From assembly GCA_017621415.1 (NCBI GenBank), contig JAGATD010000045.1:73270-137269 (forward strand): DNA of 64,000 bases, in the 5' to 3' direction. A model generated the notes under the pieces. It did no database searches. It had not been told where the DNA came from and saw only the letters and a list, made by a program, of their open reading frames with translations. This document shows, piece after piece, positions 7,601-15,471 of this stretch. This DNA is from Clostridia bacterium. Its GTDB lineage: Bacteria; Bacillota; Clostridia; Oscillospirales; CAG-272. The translations under genes were made by a program, and so were the position numbers. The stretch's first letter is position 1, and each line of letters begins with the position of its first letter.

Positions 7601-9279
7601 ACAACAGCAACCGGTGCGCCCTGCGACGAGGGAGTATTTGTATCATATTGCCAGGAGAAGGAGCCGTCCTCTTTCATAAACGCAAGAATAAGCTCTTTTG
7701 ATTTTTCAATCTGCTCCGGAGCTTGCTCTCTTACCATAGAAATTATCTCTGCCCTAAGCTCCTGCTCACCTGCACCGCTAAGATTTGTCAGAACCTGATC
7801 TATAGCTGTCCAAGGGTTATATACATGGCAGGGGGTTGATGCATAAAGAGATCTGTCCTGCTCCGGCTCTCCAGAATACATCATCATATTATTCTTTAGT
7901 ATTCCCTCTACCGCAAGCTTAGCATGAGGAATTGCAGTACCTGCGCTTGTATAAAGAAAGCTTATCTTCATAAAGCCGTTTACCGCTTCGTTATTCAGAA
8001 CATCGCTCCACATTCCCGTTTGGGGATTTTGGATAGAATTAAAGAACTCAATACAGGTTGGCAAAAGCCCAGATGCCTTTATCATCGTTGACTGTGCCGC
8101 TATGGTGTTACCGTTTTCATAAGAATTTCCGACAGACCAGTCAAAGGAATTAAGATATTCAAGGAAGTTTTCTTTGCTCGAATATCTAGACGATGATACA
8201 GCTATCGCATTAGACTTTAACAGCATAGAGCATGCGGCATAGCGCCCGGTGGACAATGACATTGCCGTTCCGTCTCCGGAAACTCTGTCTGCCGCCGTAG
8301 GATAAAGAGGCTTTGCTCCAAATCTGCTAAGTATGGATATAGCGCTGTTAAGGTCTCTGCCGCGCCTTGAGTCGGTAACGGTCTGCCACTGAGTATGATA
8401 GAAATAGCCATCCTCTTCGCTTTGGGTTGACTGCACAAAGCGGACTATCTGATTTTTTATATCTTCGGAATATCCTCCGGGCATCTCAAGACCGGACTCG
8501 CTGATAAAGCCAAGAGCCTGTCTTGTGCTTTCAAGGTCGGGAAGATACCCCTCGGTATTTCTGCCCGAGTTGGAAAAATAAAATCCGCCGTTCACAGGGT
8601 CATAAAGGTTTGCAAGCCATCTGTACACATCTGAAGAATAAATCGAATAGAGCTCCTTCAGTGCACCCACCAAGGCTGAGCCGTCATTTCCGTTTTTATT
8701 AACGACAGCCTCAAGAGCCGCCCACTGCTCTGCTCGCTCTTTCCTTGATATTTCATCATAATATTCATAAACAGAAAAGCTCTGCTTGGCTATCAAGCCC
8801 TGCTTAAGCTCTGCCGCTCCGTCTCCGTCAAGGCAGGTTGCTATAAACTCATCAATCGCCACATCAAATGCCGTATCACCGCTAAAAGCTATCGCCACCG
8901 AGGTGCCCGAGGAGTATATAACATATCCCTGGTTATCGCCCCCAAGCTCAAGCCGATCAAGCTCACGATATGCTTTTTTTGATAGCTCGCGAGAGGTCTC
9001 GCCGAGAATTATTTCCCTGTTCTTAACAGGTATGCTATCGTACTTGTAAACAGGATAATTGCCGGTAATATCAAAAACCGCGTTTTCAAGCTTCTCGTGT
9101 CTGATGCTGCTGTTTTCCGGGATTATAAAGATGACCTCTGCTCCTTCGGAGAGAAAGTCCAAACTGTCTCCGGATATATCAGGCTTATCTGTGTCATTTT
9201 TACAGGAAGAAAAAGCCGCAAGTATCAGAACAACAGTCATAAAAATGCGAAACAGGCCTTTTTTATTTATTTGCTTCAT
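4648..9279 (-). CDS. Giant surface lipoprotein (1543 aa): GH20b-like domain, alpha/alpha-toroid, four LamG-like domains
   Basis: A lipoprotein signal (hydrophobic core, then AAFSSC near residue 26) predicts surface anchoring. Residues about 45-165 resemble the N-terminal alpha/beta domain of GH20/GH67-type enzymes (EIILGETSRELSKKAY, GYVIYSSGTSVAIAFSGD). Residues about 190-615 repeat the 417-435 aa toroid proteins of this window: GGFYFSNSGRN, YLPDLEST, DGYFYHTQW, SRRGRD, VYNPW, SQGAPVAV, NEGDVN. Then four LamG/concanavalin-like sandwiches follow (about 626-816, 853-1050, 1073-1280, 1296-1503), with DKWYNLRFEYY, VYVNN or VYIDN and LDN(I/L)Y(L/I)GY motifs. The acidic tail ends DQDSWNKA. AAGGAG precedes the ATG. 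It is the fourth gene of locus A. A glycan-binding or glycan-degrading surface role is inferred; the toroid family is not one I can name. Confidence 0.8.
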   Translation of the reverse strand: MKQINKKGLFRIFMTVVLILAAFSSCKNDTDKPDISGDSLDFLSEGAEVIFIIPENSSIRHEKLENAVFDITGNYPVYKYDSIPVKNREIILGETSRELSKKAYRELDRLELGGDNQGYVIYSSGTSVAIAFSGDTAFDVAIDEFIATCLDGDGAAELKQGLIAKQSFSVYEYYDEISRKERAEQWAALEAVVNKNGNDGSALVGALKELYSIYSSDVYRWLANLYDPVNGGFYFSNSGRNTEGYLPDLESTRQALGFISESGLEMPGGYSEDIKNQIVRFVQSTQSEEDGYFYHTQWQTVTDSRRGRDLNSAISILSRFGAKPLYPTAADRVSGDGTAMSLSTGRYAACSMLLKSNAIAVSSSRYSSKENFLEYLNSFDWSVGNSYENGNTIAAQSTMIKASGLLPTCIEFFNSIQNPQTGMWSDVLNNEAVNGFMKISFLYTSAGTAIPHAKLAVEGILKNNMMMYSGEPEQDRSLYASTPCHVYNPWTAIDQVLTNLSGAGEQELRAEIISMVREQAPEQIEKSKELILAFMKEDGSFSWQYDTNTPSSQGAPVAVVGINEGDVNSTSLSSISLINSIYSAMGLRKHKVDLFGKGDAARFNDLLSGMGEIIKTGVVSAGVATFDGGSVEKAILGSWRVELDTSPEDLEHKNYAYSYINDEKQLVFGKRESGSAGYLGFRTAGSKENTRFVLSLDFKYDGKSFAEEATGQKVKISMYNDGGRFYYATLNKNTRGKLCFETNPNIELDADKWYNLRFEYYKNTLLNVCMVYVNNKYVGDMGNSDATYSDEGWSKGLIELMSGASSIKLTIDNISMTRDDELHETEKIENWHPENYPTLPEGDASPGNGKYFNDLSYVGIRHDYNSDEKAPVQDSGNNSVLVELTESDYVLWYKLNNKRESYLTYGFENSMKSEENCVGIVEFDYKTGNVKSASPTRFGIWCGGIEAEIRILNVNGSLRFGNKVGEHFSGSPRLSEDTWYNFRFEFYCSESSLSGATVKVYIDNEYAIDLAVTDVNNRADKSDRINIYLHKDEENAYMCLDNIYLGYEEKEYVKGEAPAELPEPPTPEFSGDVSNGFYDSDESGYRKDGTEAPPAIQLWPADRAPSAEIINREGSYLYKKLDGNSDEYITFNYPMVTYMPKGVSVLEMDITLDKATSRLPASFAIYADETEARIYIGYNEDEKFYYLSTYIGKEYEGSPHFEPGVKYKLRLEYYYYCDDDGGAEFKVYVNNTHVTDLIVTNLTARAGRTNRFNFYLGKSETAVEILFDNLFMGYMNKTYEAMVIPEADENNGKGQFFTGALEGVSYIKYDYNDGMGTPKIDGLNSSATAEVEKYMLRLKKVSSGNSYVHYSFNALGQTVLKNAASVFEADMMFGGLEEGVNQLGSIRLANSKKEAEIRLWVNSEGKVYFGNCVGEPAEGTPYLDADKWYNIRIVSPYYRYTAGVATNSGVEIYVNGELACVLSGVNVVDRSSKSWDNRAFIYLYAEQTKSYMHLDNLYIGYTDIEDTAVPPSDDSELYPSVEVKDEDLYGNGENTDQDSWNKA

Positions 9280-9323
9280 CTTTGCTCCTTTTTGTAACTA
9301 AAACATATGTCTTTCTAGACAAA

Positions 9324-10583
9324 TCAAAAATTCAAAGCCGAAATGAATGCAGCGTAATCCTTTTCTGTATAAAGTGGGACCTTAACACAGCCTGCATCAA
9401 GGGCTGAATAAATGTTACTAATGATTCCTGTTGAGCTTATACAGCTGGCATTTACATCTCCCTCATTCATATTAGGAAGACACACAGGAGCTCCCTGAGA
9501 ACGCCAGCTGCTATTCTCCCTCATATACGAGAATGAGCCGTCTTCCTTTTGGAACACACCTGACTTTGTTCTGGAATTTCTGATAGCCAAAGGCGCTATT
9601 TTCAAAAGTTTTTTAGCTATGCGCTCAGCTGCCGCCGCATCCTCTGCGCTTTTGCTTTTTCTGAGAGAATAAAGTATAGCGGTAAGCGACACCCAAACAT
9701 TATAAAGATGGCATACCGTTGTGCCTATCTCATCGGTGAGAAGCAGACTCATTGCGGACTCGGCAGCAAGCTCGGCGCGGGGTATAGGAGCGCCCGCCTT
9801 GATATAAAGCGAGGTTATTTTCATAAAGCCGTTTATGCCGTAATGCATATCGACATCCTTGTACCAAAATCCGTTTTCGGGATTTTGATAACGATTTACA
9901 TATTCAACAACCGTATCCGCAAGCCCTGCCGCTATTATCTGCTGAGCCTGGGCTGCTATCATATTACCTGCGTAATAGGAATTGTTTACCCAGTCAAACC
10001 CATCAAGGTATTTTATCATAGCTTCCTTTGAGCCGAAGTACTCCGGCATCGCATTCAGCTCTTTATTATCGTTATCTAAATTGCTTTTCAGCCTTTCGTT
10101 TGCCGTGGGGTAAGGAAGAGAAAAACCAAAGTTTTCAGCCGCCACACCAGCCCACATCATATCTCTGCCTCTGCGGGAGTCGGTAATATCCTTTCCCCAT
10201 TGAGGATGATAAATAAATCCGTCGTCGGGAGATTGAAGCCCCTTTACAAACCTCTCAACACCCTTTTTCATTTCTTCGGGAAGCTCTTTCACAGAGGAAA
10301 CCATTCCCGAGCTTCTCATAAAATTGAGCGCTTGAACGGTGCTTTCTATGTCGGGGAGGAAGCCCTCGTTGTCTCTCGCTGAATTGGAATAATAAAATCC
10401 TCCCACCTCTTTGTCATAAAGGCCCGCAAGCCATGTGGGCAATCCGTCGGAATATGCGGCATAGAGGTAATCTAACGACTCAGCGATAGCCCTGCCATCT
10501 CCTCCTCTTTTGTCAAATTCCTCGATTACTTTGCCCCATTTTTGTATAAATTCTGTTTCATTATTGCAAGTTGTAGTTTTCAT
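9324..10583 (-). CDS. Alpha/alpha-toroid-like protein (419 aa), cytoplasmic, uncharacterised family
   Basis: The start is the ATG at 10583 with TTGGAG five bases upstream; an in-frame ATG at 10604 has no ribosome site. There is no signal peptide. The product is mostly helical with Gly/aromatic turns spaced like an alpha/alpha barrel: WLAGLYDKEVGGFYYSNSAR (51-70), GFLPDIEST (74-82), DDGFIYHPQW (120-129), SRRGRD (136-141), GFWYKDVDMHYGINGFMKI, VCHLYNVW (290-297), EDGSFSYM, SQGAP (362-366) and NEGDVNAS (373-380). The polar residues in these blocks recur in four other proteins of the window, suggesting an active site with carboxylates in PDIE, GRD and EGD. It resembles terpene-cyclase or glycosidase toroids only in general plan; no known family is assigned. 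It lies between the secreted-protein and lipoprotein genes of locus A. Confidence 0.75.
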   Translation of the reverse strand: MKTTTCNNETEFIQKWGKVIEEFDKRGGDGRAIAESLDYLYAAYSDGLPTWLAGLYDKEVGGFYYSNSARDNEGFLPDIESTVQALNFMRSSGMVSSVKELPEEMKKGVERFVKGLQSPDDGFIYHPQWGKDITDSRRGRDMMWAGVAAENFGFSLPYPTANERLKSNLDNDNKELNAMPEYFGSKEAMIKYLDGFDWVNNSYYAGNMIAAQAQQIIAAGLADTVVEYVNRYQNPENGFWYKDVDMHYGINGFMKITSLYIKAGAPIPRAELAAESAMSLLLTDEIGTTVCHLYNVWVSLTAILYSLRKSKSAEDAAAAERIAKKLLKIAPLAIRNSRTKSGVFQKEDGSFSYMRENSSWRSQGAPVCLPNMNEGDVNASCISSTGIISNIYSALDAGCVKVPLYTEKDYAAFISALNF

Positions 10584-10595
10584 TTTTTCTCCAAG

Positions 10596-10672
10596 CACAC
10601 GCAAAGCAAAGCTCTGCGTGTGAGTTAAACAGAGGTCGGCTCACTTTCTGTCAGTTTTTCGGAGCCGACCTC
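10596..10672 (-). other. Two hairpins in the 670-aa/419-aa intergenic gap
   Basis: GAGGTCGGCTC (10632-10642) pairs perfectly with GAGCCGACCTC (10662-10672). CACACGCAAAGC (10596-10607) pairs with GCTCTGCGTGTG (10611-10622) with one mismatch. Neither is followed by a good U run on the reverse strand, so they may set relative expression by processing or leaky termination rather than end the operon. Confidence 0.55.
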
Positions 10673-10689
10673 AAAATCAATTAAAAGCC

Positions 10690-12702
10690 TTATTTAACCT
10701 CGTATGCCTTGTCTACGTAGTCAAAGAATATGTTATCAAGATATACGGCAGAGCCGGTACCTGTGCCGTTCAATCTGAAGAGCATATCATTTGACGTTGT
10801 TGTATTTCCTTTAATGGTTCTGGTGCAATTATAAGCTCCGTTAAGATAGAACTGAAGATTGAATTCTCCCGCAGTTTCGGTCTGGTAAATCTCGATTCTC
10901 AGATTATACCATCTGCCAAAATACATACGAGCTCCGTTGTTTGGAACATAAATTGCATTGTCTTTCCACAAATTGCTGTCGGGAGTAAAATCATATCCCA
11001 TAATTCTGAAGCGGAAAGCGGGACGCACTGTCCAATCACCGCTAAACATAATATCGGTCTCAAATACCGCGCATTTGTTTGTAAAGGACGAGGTATCCTG
11101 ATTTCCGAACTTGAATTGAGGATAATCTTCACTGGACGCTCCGACAACCTTTACCACATTAACACCGTCAACCACAGTGCTCTCAGATGCAGGATTTGAA
11201 TTAAACATAGGAGCTGCATTGCCGTCGGTGAAATCATAGCGCTTACCCGAAAACTCGGAATTATAATAGAGTCCGCCTTCGTTCTTACGGACATATCCTG
11301 CATAAACATTATCGATGTATACGCATCCGGTTTCAGCAGCATTCAAATAGAGATGAGCCTTACCTAAGCTTGAAAAGCTTCCCTCTACTCCCGTAATCTG
11401 CTCGGTGGCGGTTTTAACACCGTTTACATAAATGTCGGCAGAAGCTTCGGAAGTCGATGTATCGGGTGTCACAACTATTGCAATATTGTTCCACTGCTCC
11501 TTTTCAATGTATGTGGAGCTGCCTATTCTTATTTTTCCGTCAGATTCGACTAACGAAATTGAATATTGATATTTTGTACTAAATCCACGGAACATAAGCC
11601 TGGAGAACGCTCCGTTCGCGGTAATAATTCCGCTGAACTTAAGATCAGCCTCGAATACCAAAGAATCGCCCGAATAATATTTTTTCGGATCGCTGGTGTT
11701 GTATTTCCAGAATATGTATTCCTGAGCGCCGGCTGCGGTCTTGCCGAATCTTTCTATACCGTCGGTTATGGAAATATCATCGGTAGTTCCACCGCTCTCG
11801 GTTTTGTTCATCTGGGACTCGTCGCTAAAGTCATATCTGGTTCCTGCATAAATGCCAGAATAGTAGCGACCTGCGCCAAACTCGAATGCCTCAGCCTCAT
11901 TTGCGGTAACAATAATGCTTTCCTCAACGGTATACTCGCCACCGTTAGCCACAGTTACAGGAGTGCCCTTTTCAACCGCATAATCATCTCCCAAGGATAC
12001 GGGAGTTACGGTAAAGCCTGCGTCATTTCCTGTAAGGGTTATTGCATCGCCCTTAAGAACAATGCCTGCCTCCTTACCGTCAAAGCTGCCTCCGCTTACG
12101 TTAACATAAGCATATTTTGAGGGGGTGTGATCTGCTCCGTAATTGTCAAGAGCCGCCTGCACTGCCTCACCGGTCTTAAGCATAAGCTCGTAAAGCTCAT
12201 TCTGTGCCGGATTGTTGCTTTCAGCATACATAAACTGTCTCTGGTAAAGGTATTCAAGAACCGAATATGTAACCTTACCCGAGGTTATAGCTGTCTCTGT
12301 TCCGTCAGCCTCACAGATTACAGCCTCCGCGGTTACTACGGTCGCCATATTCTTAAGAGGAATACCGGGAGTATAGAACATAGGAAGCTTACCAAAATTC
12401 TCACCGTTTATAACAATATCATAGGTAGGAATTTCGTAGCTCTTTGTAGAAAAGGTCTCGGTAGTGCCGTCTACAGGGTTGTATGCCGAGCCCTTGATTT
12501 TAACATACTGTCCCTCGTTAAGCTCCGACTTGACGGCATATACAATAGAGACAGAGCCTCCGTATGAAACATTGTATCCTGCAATCTCAACGCTCTGATT
12601 CTCAGAGCTGTCGGCAAAAGCGGTAATTCCAAGTGATACACCGATAATAGCCGCCAGGCTAAGGATACATACCATAATCTTAATTAATTTGTTGTTTTTC
12701 AT
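10690..12702 (-). CDS. Secreted protein (670 aa): YSVLEY domain plus two LamG-like domains
   Basis: The ATG at 12702 follows GAAAGGAC by six bases; upstream in-frame codons lack a site. A signal peptide (KIMVCILSLAAIIGVSLGI, cleavage near TAFA-D) predicts export. Residues about 30-200 form the domain shared with the 525-aa and left-edge proteins (VEIAGYNVSYGGSVSIVYAV, YSVLEYLYQR, a helical run, then YAYVNVSGGSFDG). Two LamG-like sandwiches follow (about 285-480 and 487-670), each opening with a (T/K)RYDF segment and ending YIDNVYAGY or YLDNIFFDY. There is no LPXTG or SLH anchor. It is second in locus A, 68 bases after the P3 peptide gene. A carbohydrate-binding surface or extracellular protein is the best guess; the YSVLEY domain is not one I can name. 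Confidence 0.8.
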   Translation of the reverse strand: MKNNKLIKIMVCILSLAAIIGVSLGITAFADSSENQSVEIAGYNVSYGGSVSIVYAVKSELNEGQYVKIKGSAYNPVDGTTETFSTKSYEIPTYDIVINGENFGKLPMFYTPGIPLKNMATVVTAEAVICEADGTETAITSGKVTYSVLEYLYQRQFMYAESNNPAQNELYELMLKTGEAVQAALDNYGADHTPSKYAYVNVSGGSFDGKEAGIVLKGDAITLTGNDAGFTVTPVSLGDDYAVEKGTPVTVANGGEYTVEESIIVTANEAEAFEFGAGRYYSGIYAGTRYDFSDESQMNKTESGGTTDDISITDGIERFGKTAAGAQEYIFWKYNTSDPKKYYSGDSLVFEADLKFSGIITANGAFSRLMFRGFSTKYQYSISLVESDGKIRIGSSTYIEKEQWNNIAIVVTPDTSTSEASADIYVNGVKTATEQITGVEGSFSSLGKAHLYLNAAETGCVYIDNVYAGYVRKNEGGLYYNSEFSGKRYDFTDGNAAPMFNSNPASESTVVDGVNVVKVVGASSEDYPQFKFGNQDTSSFTNKCAVFETDIMFSGDWTVRPAFRFRIMGYDFTPDSNLWKDNAIYVPNNGARMYFGRWYNLRIEIYQTETAGEFNLQFYLNGAYNCTRTIKGNTTTSNDMLFRLNGTGTGSAVYLDNIFFDYVDKAYEVK

Positions 12703-12770
12703 AATTTGTCCTTTCTTCATTTTGCATTTTGTTGTAGTTTTTTGTAATTTTGCAATTTTAGCTGCCAAAA

Positions 12771-12905
12771 TTATCCTGCCCAACCGTTTTCGTCGGAATT
12801 CGGACTGTCGCCGCCAAAATCACCGTCTGCGCCCGATGTTAAAATGACGTCGCTATCTTCAAATTGCCAAATTTCGAGTCTTACAAGCTCATATTCCGAT
12901 TTCAC
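12771..12905 (-). CDS. Small peptide P3 (44 aa), DI-T-SG...GW family
   Basis: The start is GTG at 12905 with AAAGGAG seven bases upstream, a very good ribosome site. The product reads MKSEYELVRLEIWQFEDSDV, then ILTSGADGDFGG, and ends DENGWAG. The DSDVILTSG block aligns with PDILTTSG of P1 and SDIVTSSG of P2, and all three end close after G-W or G-F-W. No signal peptide, Cys or membrane segment is seen. It is the first gene of locus A, followed after 68 bases by the 670-aa secreted protein. The function is unknown; conserved position and motif argue that it is a real gene. Confidence 0.72.
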   Translation of the reverse strand: MKSEYELVRLEIWQFEDSDVILTSGADGDFGGDSPNSDENGWAG

Positions 12906-12934
12906 ACAATCGCTCCTTTCGCTTTTTGTATATT

Positions 12935-13069
12935 TTTATCAACAATTCACTAAATTTACCAACAAATCTGTTGCATTTTTTCACTCTGTTTGTTATAATT
13001 GAGGCAACTGCTGACATATCTCAACTATATTTTATCAGTTTGTATCGCAACAAACAATGACTGTTTGTT
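12935..13069. promoter_or_regulatory. Repeats in the P3/AraC divergent region
   Basis: The 281-base gap between the divergent P3 and AraC genes holds TTTATCAACAATT (12935-12947) and TTTACCAACAAAT (12955-12967), direct repeats 20 bp apart, and a perfect dyad AACAAACA-N5-TGTTTGTT (13049-13069). These are candidate sites for the adjacent AraC protein. I could not fix a convincing -10/-35 pair for P3. Confidence 0.45.
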
Positions 13070-13109
13070 TGTTGTCATCCTCATTTTGTGACTATTGATG
13101 ATTTTATTA

Positions 13110-13138
13110 TTGCAATTTTCGAGTTCAATGTGTAATAT
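13110..13138 (+). promoter_or_regulatory. Promoter of the AraC gene at 13187
   Basis: TTGCAA (13110-13115) and TAATAT (13133-13138) are 17 bases apart, giving an untranslated leader of about 40 bases. Confidence 0.5.
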
Positions 13139-13186
13139 GTTAACAGTATAGAATTTCGAAAGTATTCCACCTCGGAGGATGTAATT

Positions 13187-13999
13187 TTGAAAGAAGAAAA
13201 GATAATAAAGTATACGACCCACGAGCCCACCATTTTCAAATGTGCGGAAGACCTTCCCTTGCCGGGTGCACAGCACGGACCTGTAATCCGCGATTGCTAC
13301 ACGCTTGAGTGCAACATTGACGGCTACGGAACAATTACAATTAACGGAAAAAGTCACACCGTTTCGCCAAGAAGCTTTTACATTCTTTTTCCCAACAGGG
13401 TAGTTACGCATACTTGCGACACAATTAATCCCAGAAAAGGCTACTTTTGCCACGTGGGAGGGCTTAATGTAGCAAATCTCATTGAGGCTACCGGAATAAC
13501 ACCCGAAAATCCATTTGCCCCAAAAGGAACATTTTATCCGCTGCTTGAAGAAATCATTGAAATTCACAAATCAATGTCCGATAAAAGCCGCAGCGCAGAC
13601 ATCAGAAGAACAGGATGCTTTTATAAAATAGTATCCATTCTCACCCCCCAGCAAAAGCCTGCAGCCCAAAATGTTGTAATTCAAAAGGCCCTAGATATTA
13701 TAGGAACATCATATGCCAAAATCGACTCGGTATCAGAGCTTGCGGAATCTATAGGATTTGACCGCAGCTATTTTACCAGAATATTTAAAGAAAGCACGGG
13801 AGTGTCACCACATGCCTATCTGAATACCGTTAAGATTGAAAATGCATGCTTTATGCTGAGAAATACTTCAATGACTGTTCTGGAAATAGCCGATTATGTT
13901 GGAATTCAACCAAGAAACTTTTCAAGGATTTTCAAAAAAGAGATGTATATGACCCCACAGGAATACAGAGAAACCCATAAAGCAAAAAACAACCAATAG
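13187..13999 (+). CDS. AraC-family transcriptional regulator, divergent from locus A
   Basis: The start is TTG at 13187 with GGAGG eight bases upstream. The 270-aa product has the same layout as the AraC protein at 3660: HGPVIRDCYTLECNIDGYGT matches FGPVIRDIYVIECNTEGYGT there, followed by a cupin-like region and two C-terminal helix-turn-helix motifs (VSELAESIGFDRSYFTRIF; VLEIADYVGIQPRNFSRIF) with MTPQEYR at the end. It is transcribed away from locus A, so control of the P3 promoter is likely. The pair of related AraC genes brackets locus A. The ligand is unknown; a carbohydrate is inferred. Confidence 0.85.
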   Translation: MKEEKIIKYTTHEPTIFKCAEDLPLPGAQHGPVIRDCYTLECNIDGYGTITINGKSHTVSPRSFYILFPNRVVTHTCDTINPRKGYFCHVGGLNVANLIEATGITPENPFAPKGTFYPLLEEIIEIHKSMSDKSRSADIRRTGCFYKIVSILTPQQKPAAQNVVIQKALDIIGTSYAKIDSVSELAESIGFDRSYFTRIFKESTGVSPHAYLNTVKIENACFMLRNTSMTVLEIADYVGIQPRNFSRIFKKEMYMTPQEYRETHKAKNNQ

Positions 14000-14012
14000 C
14001 GCAAATTGTAAA

Positions 14013-14040
14013 AGAGCGAGCCGCAAAAACGGCTCGCTCT
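14013..14040. terminator. Hairpin between convergent AraC and cotJC genes
   Basis: AGAGCGAGCCG (14013-14023) pairs perfectly with CGGCTCGCTCT (14030-14040). It lies between convergent genes and can fold on both strands. The U runs are weak on both sides. Confidence 0.6.
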
Positions 14041-14084
14041 GTAAGTTCTTCCACTTAAGGGGAAGGCTTAATTTAAGATTTGGG

Positions 14085-14636
14085 TTAGTCTCCCATTAAA
14101 ATGCGCATTGCCTCGCCGAAGCGCTGGAAGTGAACAACCTCTCTCTGACGGAGGAATTTTATCGCGTCGTTGACGTCGGGGTCGTCTGAAAGTCGGAGAA
14201 TTGCGTCATACATAGCTCTCGCCTTCTGCTCGGCTGCCAGGTCCTCGTGGATATCCGCGAGGGGGTCTCCCTTTGAGGCTATCGCCATTGCGTTAAATGG
14301 TACACCGTCTGCCGAGGCGGGATAAATTCCTGCACCGTGGTCAACATAGTATTTATCAAATCCGCCTGCCTTAATCTCCGCGGGAGTCAGATTTCTTGTA
14401 AGCTGGTAGACGATAGAAGCCACCATTTCCATATGGCCAAGCTCCTCGCTTCCTACATCCGTCAACACGGCAACAACTCTGCCGTCGGGCATATTATATC
14501 TCTGGTTAAGATAGCGGGTTGCGGCTGCAAGCTCACCGTCAGGTCCACCGAGGGCGGTAATAATCATTCCCGCAAGCTTGGGATTGGGGTTCGCAATTTT
14601 TACAGGGTACTGAAGCTTCTTTTCATAAATCCACAT
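14085..14636 (-). CDS. cotJC: Spore coat protein CotJC (manganese-catalase family)
   Basis: The 183-aa product is full length for CotJC, a ferritin-like di-manganese protein. Candidate metal ligands are in GELAAATRYL, GSEELGHMEM, AAEQKARAMYD and REVVHFQRF. It is the last gene of a cotJA-cotJB-cotJC operon, three bases after cotJB. In Bacillus the CotJ proteins enter the spore coat and CotJC may remove peroxide. Its presence implies sporulation capacity or recent ancestry from spore formers. Confidence 0.9.
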   Translation of the reverse strand: MWIYEKKLQYPVKIANPNPKLAGMIITALGGPDGELAAATRYLNQRYNMPDGRVVAVLTDVGSEELGHMEMVASIVYQLTRNLTPAEIKAGGFDKYYVDHGAGIYPASADGVPFNAMAIASKGDPLADIHEDLAAEQKARAMYDAILRLSDDPDVNDAIKFLRQREVVHFQRFGEAMRILMGD

Positions 14637-14639
14637 AAA

Positions 14640-15050
14640 TTATCCTCTTCCTCCCTTCTCGGGGGCACCGTTTCCTACCTGCCAGGGCCATGGGGTGTTT
14701 ACCCAGGTCCATTTGTCGGGGTCTGTAACTCCGCTTGCTACCAGGGGACCGTACTTTTCGTGATAAATTTCGTAGAGCATATCAAGAGCATCTATTGTTT
14801 GCTGATAGTAGTCAAGAGCCTTCTGGGAATTGGGATGAGTGTCGAGAAACAGCTCAAGCTCCACCTTAACAAACGAAAGAGCGCGTATTTCCTCAAGAAG
14901 CGCTGCTGCCGCCATATTCTCATAGCGCTCTGCCGCTATACGGCTTGGTGCTCTCTCGTATTCGTTGCCCGCGCCGTGCATATTTTCGCCGTAATCCTCG
15001 TTCGGATTTTGCATATTCTGCGGCATATTATTTCTTCTGTCTCTATTCAT
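14640..15050 (-). CDS. cotJB: Spore coat protein CotJB
   Basis: The ATG at 15050 lies inside the end of cotJA and has GGAGG nine bases upstream. The 136-aa product has a polar, Asn/Glu-rich N-terminal extension of about 45 residues and then the CotJB core (ALLEEIRALSFVKVELELFL, LDTHPNSQKALDYY, GPLVASGVTDPDKWTW, PWPWQ). The core matches the usual CotJB length; the extension is longer than I expect. It is cotranscribed and probably translationally coupled with cotJA. Confidence 0.88.
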   Translation of the reverse strand: MNRDRRNNMPQNMQNPNEDYGENMHGAGNEYERAPSRIAAERYENMAAAALLEEIRALSFVKVELELFLDTHPNSQKALDYYQQTIDALDMLYEIYHEKYGPLVASGVTDPDKWTWVNTPWPWQVGNGAPEKGGRG

Positions 15051-15315
15051 TTCCGTAGACCTCCATAGGCTTATAAAGCTCCTCGAAAAGGGTACCGTGA
15101 GCGAGAGCATCCTTGGCTGAATAAAGAAGTCTGAACCGCTGGTCGGGAGAATAAACATACGCTAAGGGAGCGCCATCTAAAGCAGCGCAGCCCTCGGCAT
15201 AGCTCATATCCCTGTTAGCTGTATTTTCCCCGCCGACAGAATTGCACCTTATTACAGCGACTCTGCCGTAGGCAGTGCGGTCGACTGCGGGATAACCGTT
15301 CTGATTTTTTAACAT
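15043..15315 (-). CDS. cotJA: Spore coat protein CotJA
   Basis: The 90-aa product contains the CotJA signature APLAYVYSPDQRFRLLYSA followed by DALAHGTLFEELYKPM near the C-terminus. The N-terminal half is variable and includes GRVAVIRCNS. It overlaps cotJB by eight bases. The operon would be read in the mother cell during sporulation; I did not find a clear sporulation-sigma promoter by eye in the 156-base gap upstream. Confidence 0.85.
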   Translation of the reverse strand: MLKNQNGYPAVDRTAYGRVAVIRCNSVGGENTANRDMSYAEGCAALDGAPLAYVYSPDQRFRLLYSAKDALAHGTLFEELYKPMEVYGNE

Positions 15316-15471
15316 TTTTTCGTTTCCTTTTCTTTTTGCGGCTTTCGCCGCTATTTTTATTGTATGAAAATGGGCAAATTCTGTGTTTTTTCGTCGAATG
15401 ACTCACATCTCTTGACTAAATCGGGAAAATGTTATAAAATATAATGGAAAAATGTTTTTTCGGAGTTTGTT

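Noticed and set aside
9324..10583. LanC-like cyclase acting on the small peptides as lanthipeptide precursors
   Set aside because: The toroid proteins lack the zinc-binding Cys and Cys-His motifs of LanC, and P1-P3 have no Cys and no clear leader-core border.
13025..13567. A 180-codon reverse-strand frame across the AraC gene at 13187
   Set aside because: It overlaps a clear AraC protein in antisense, and its sequence shows no family features.
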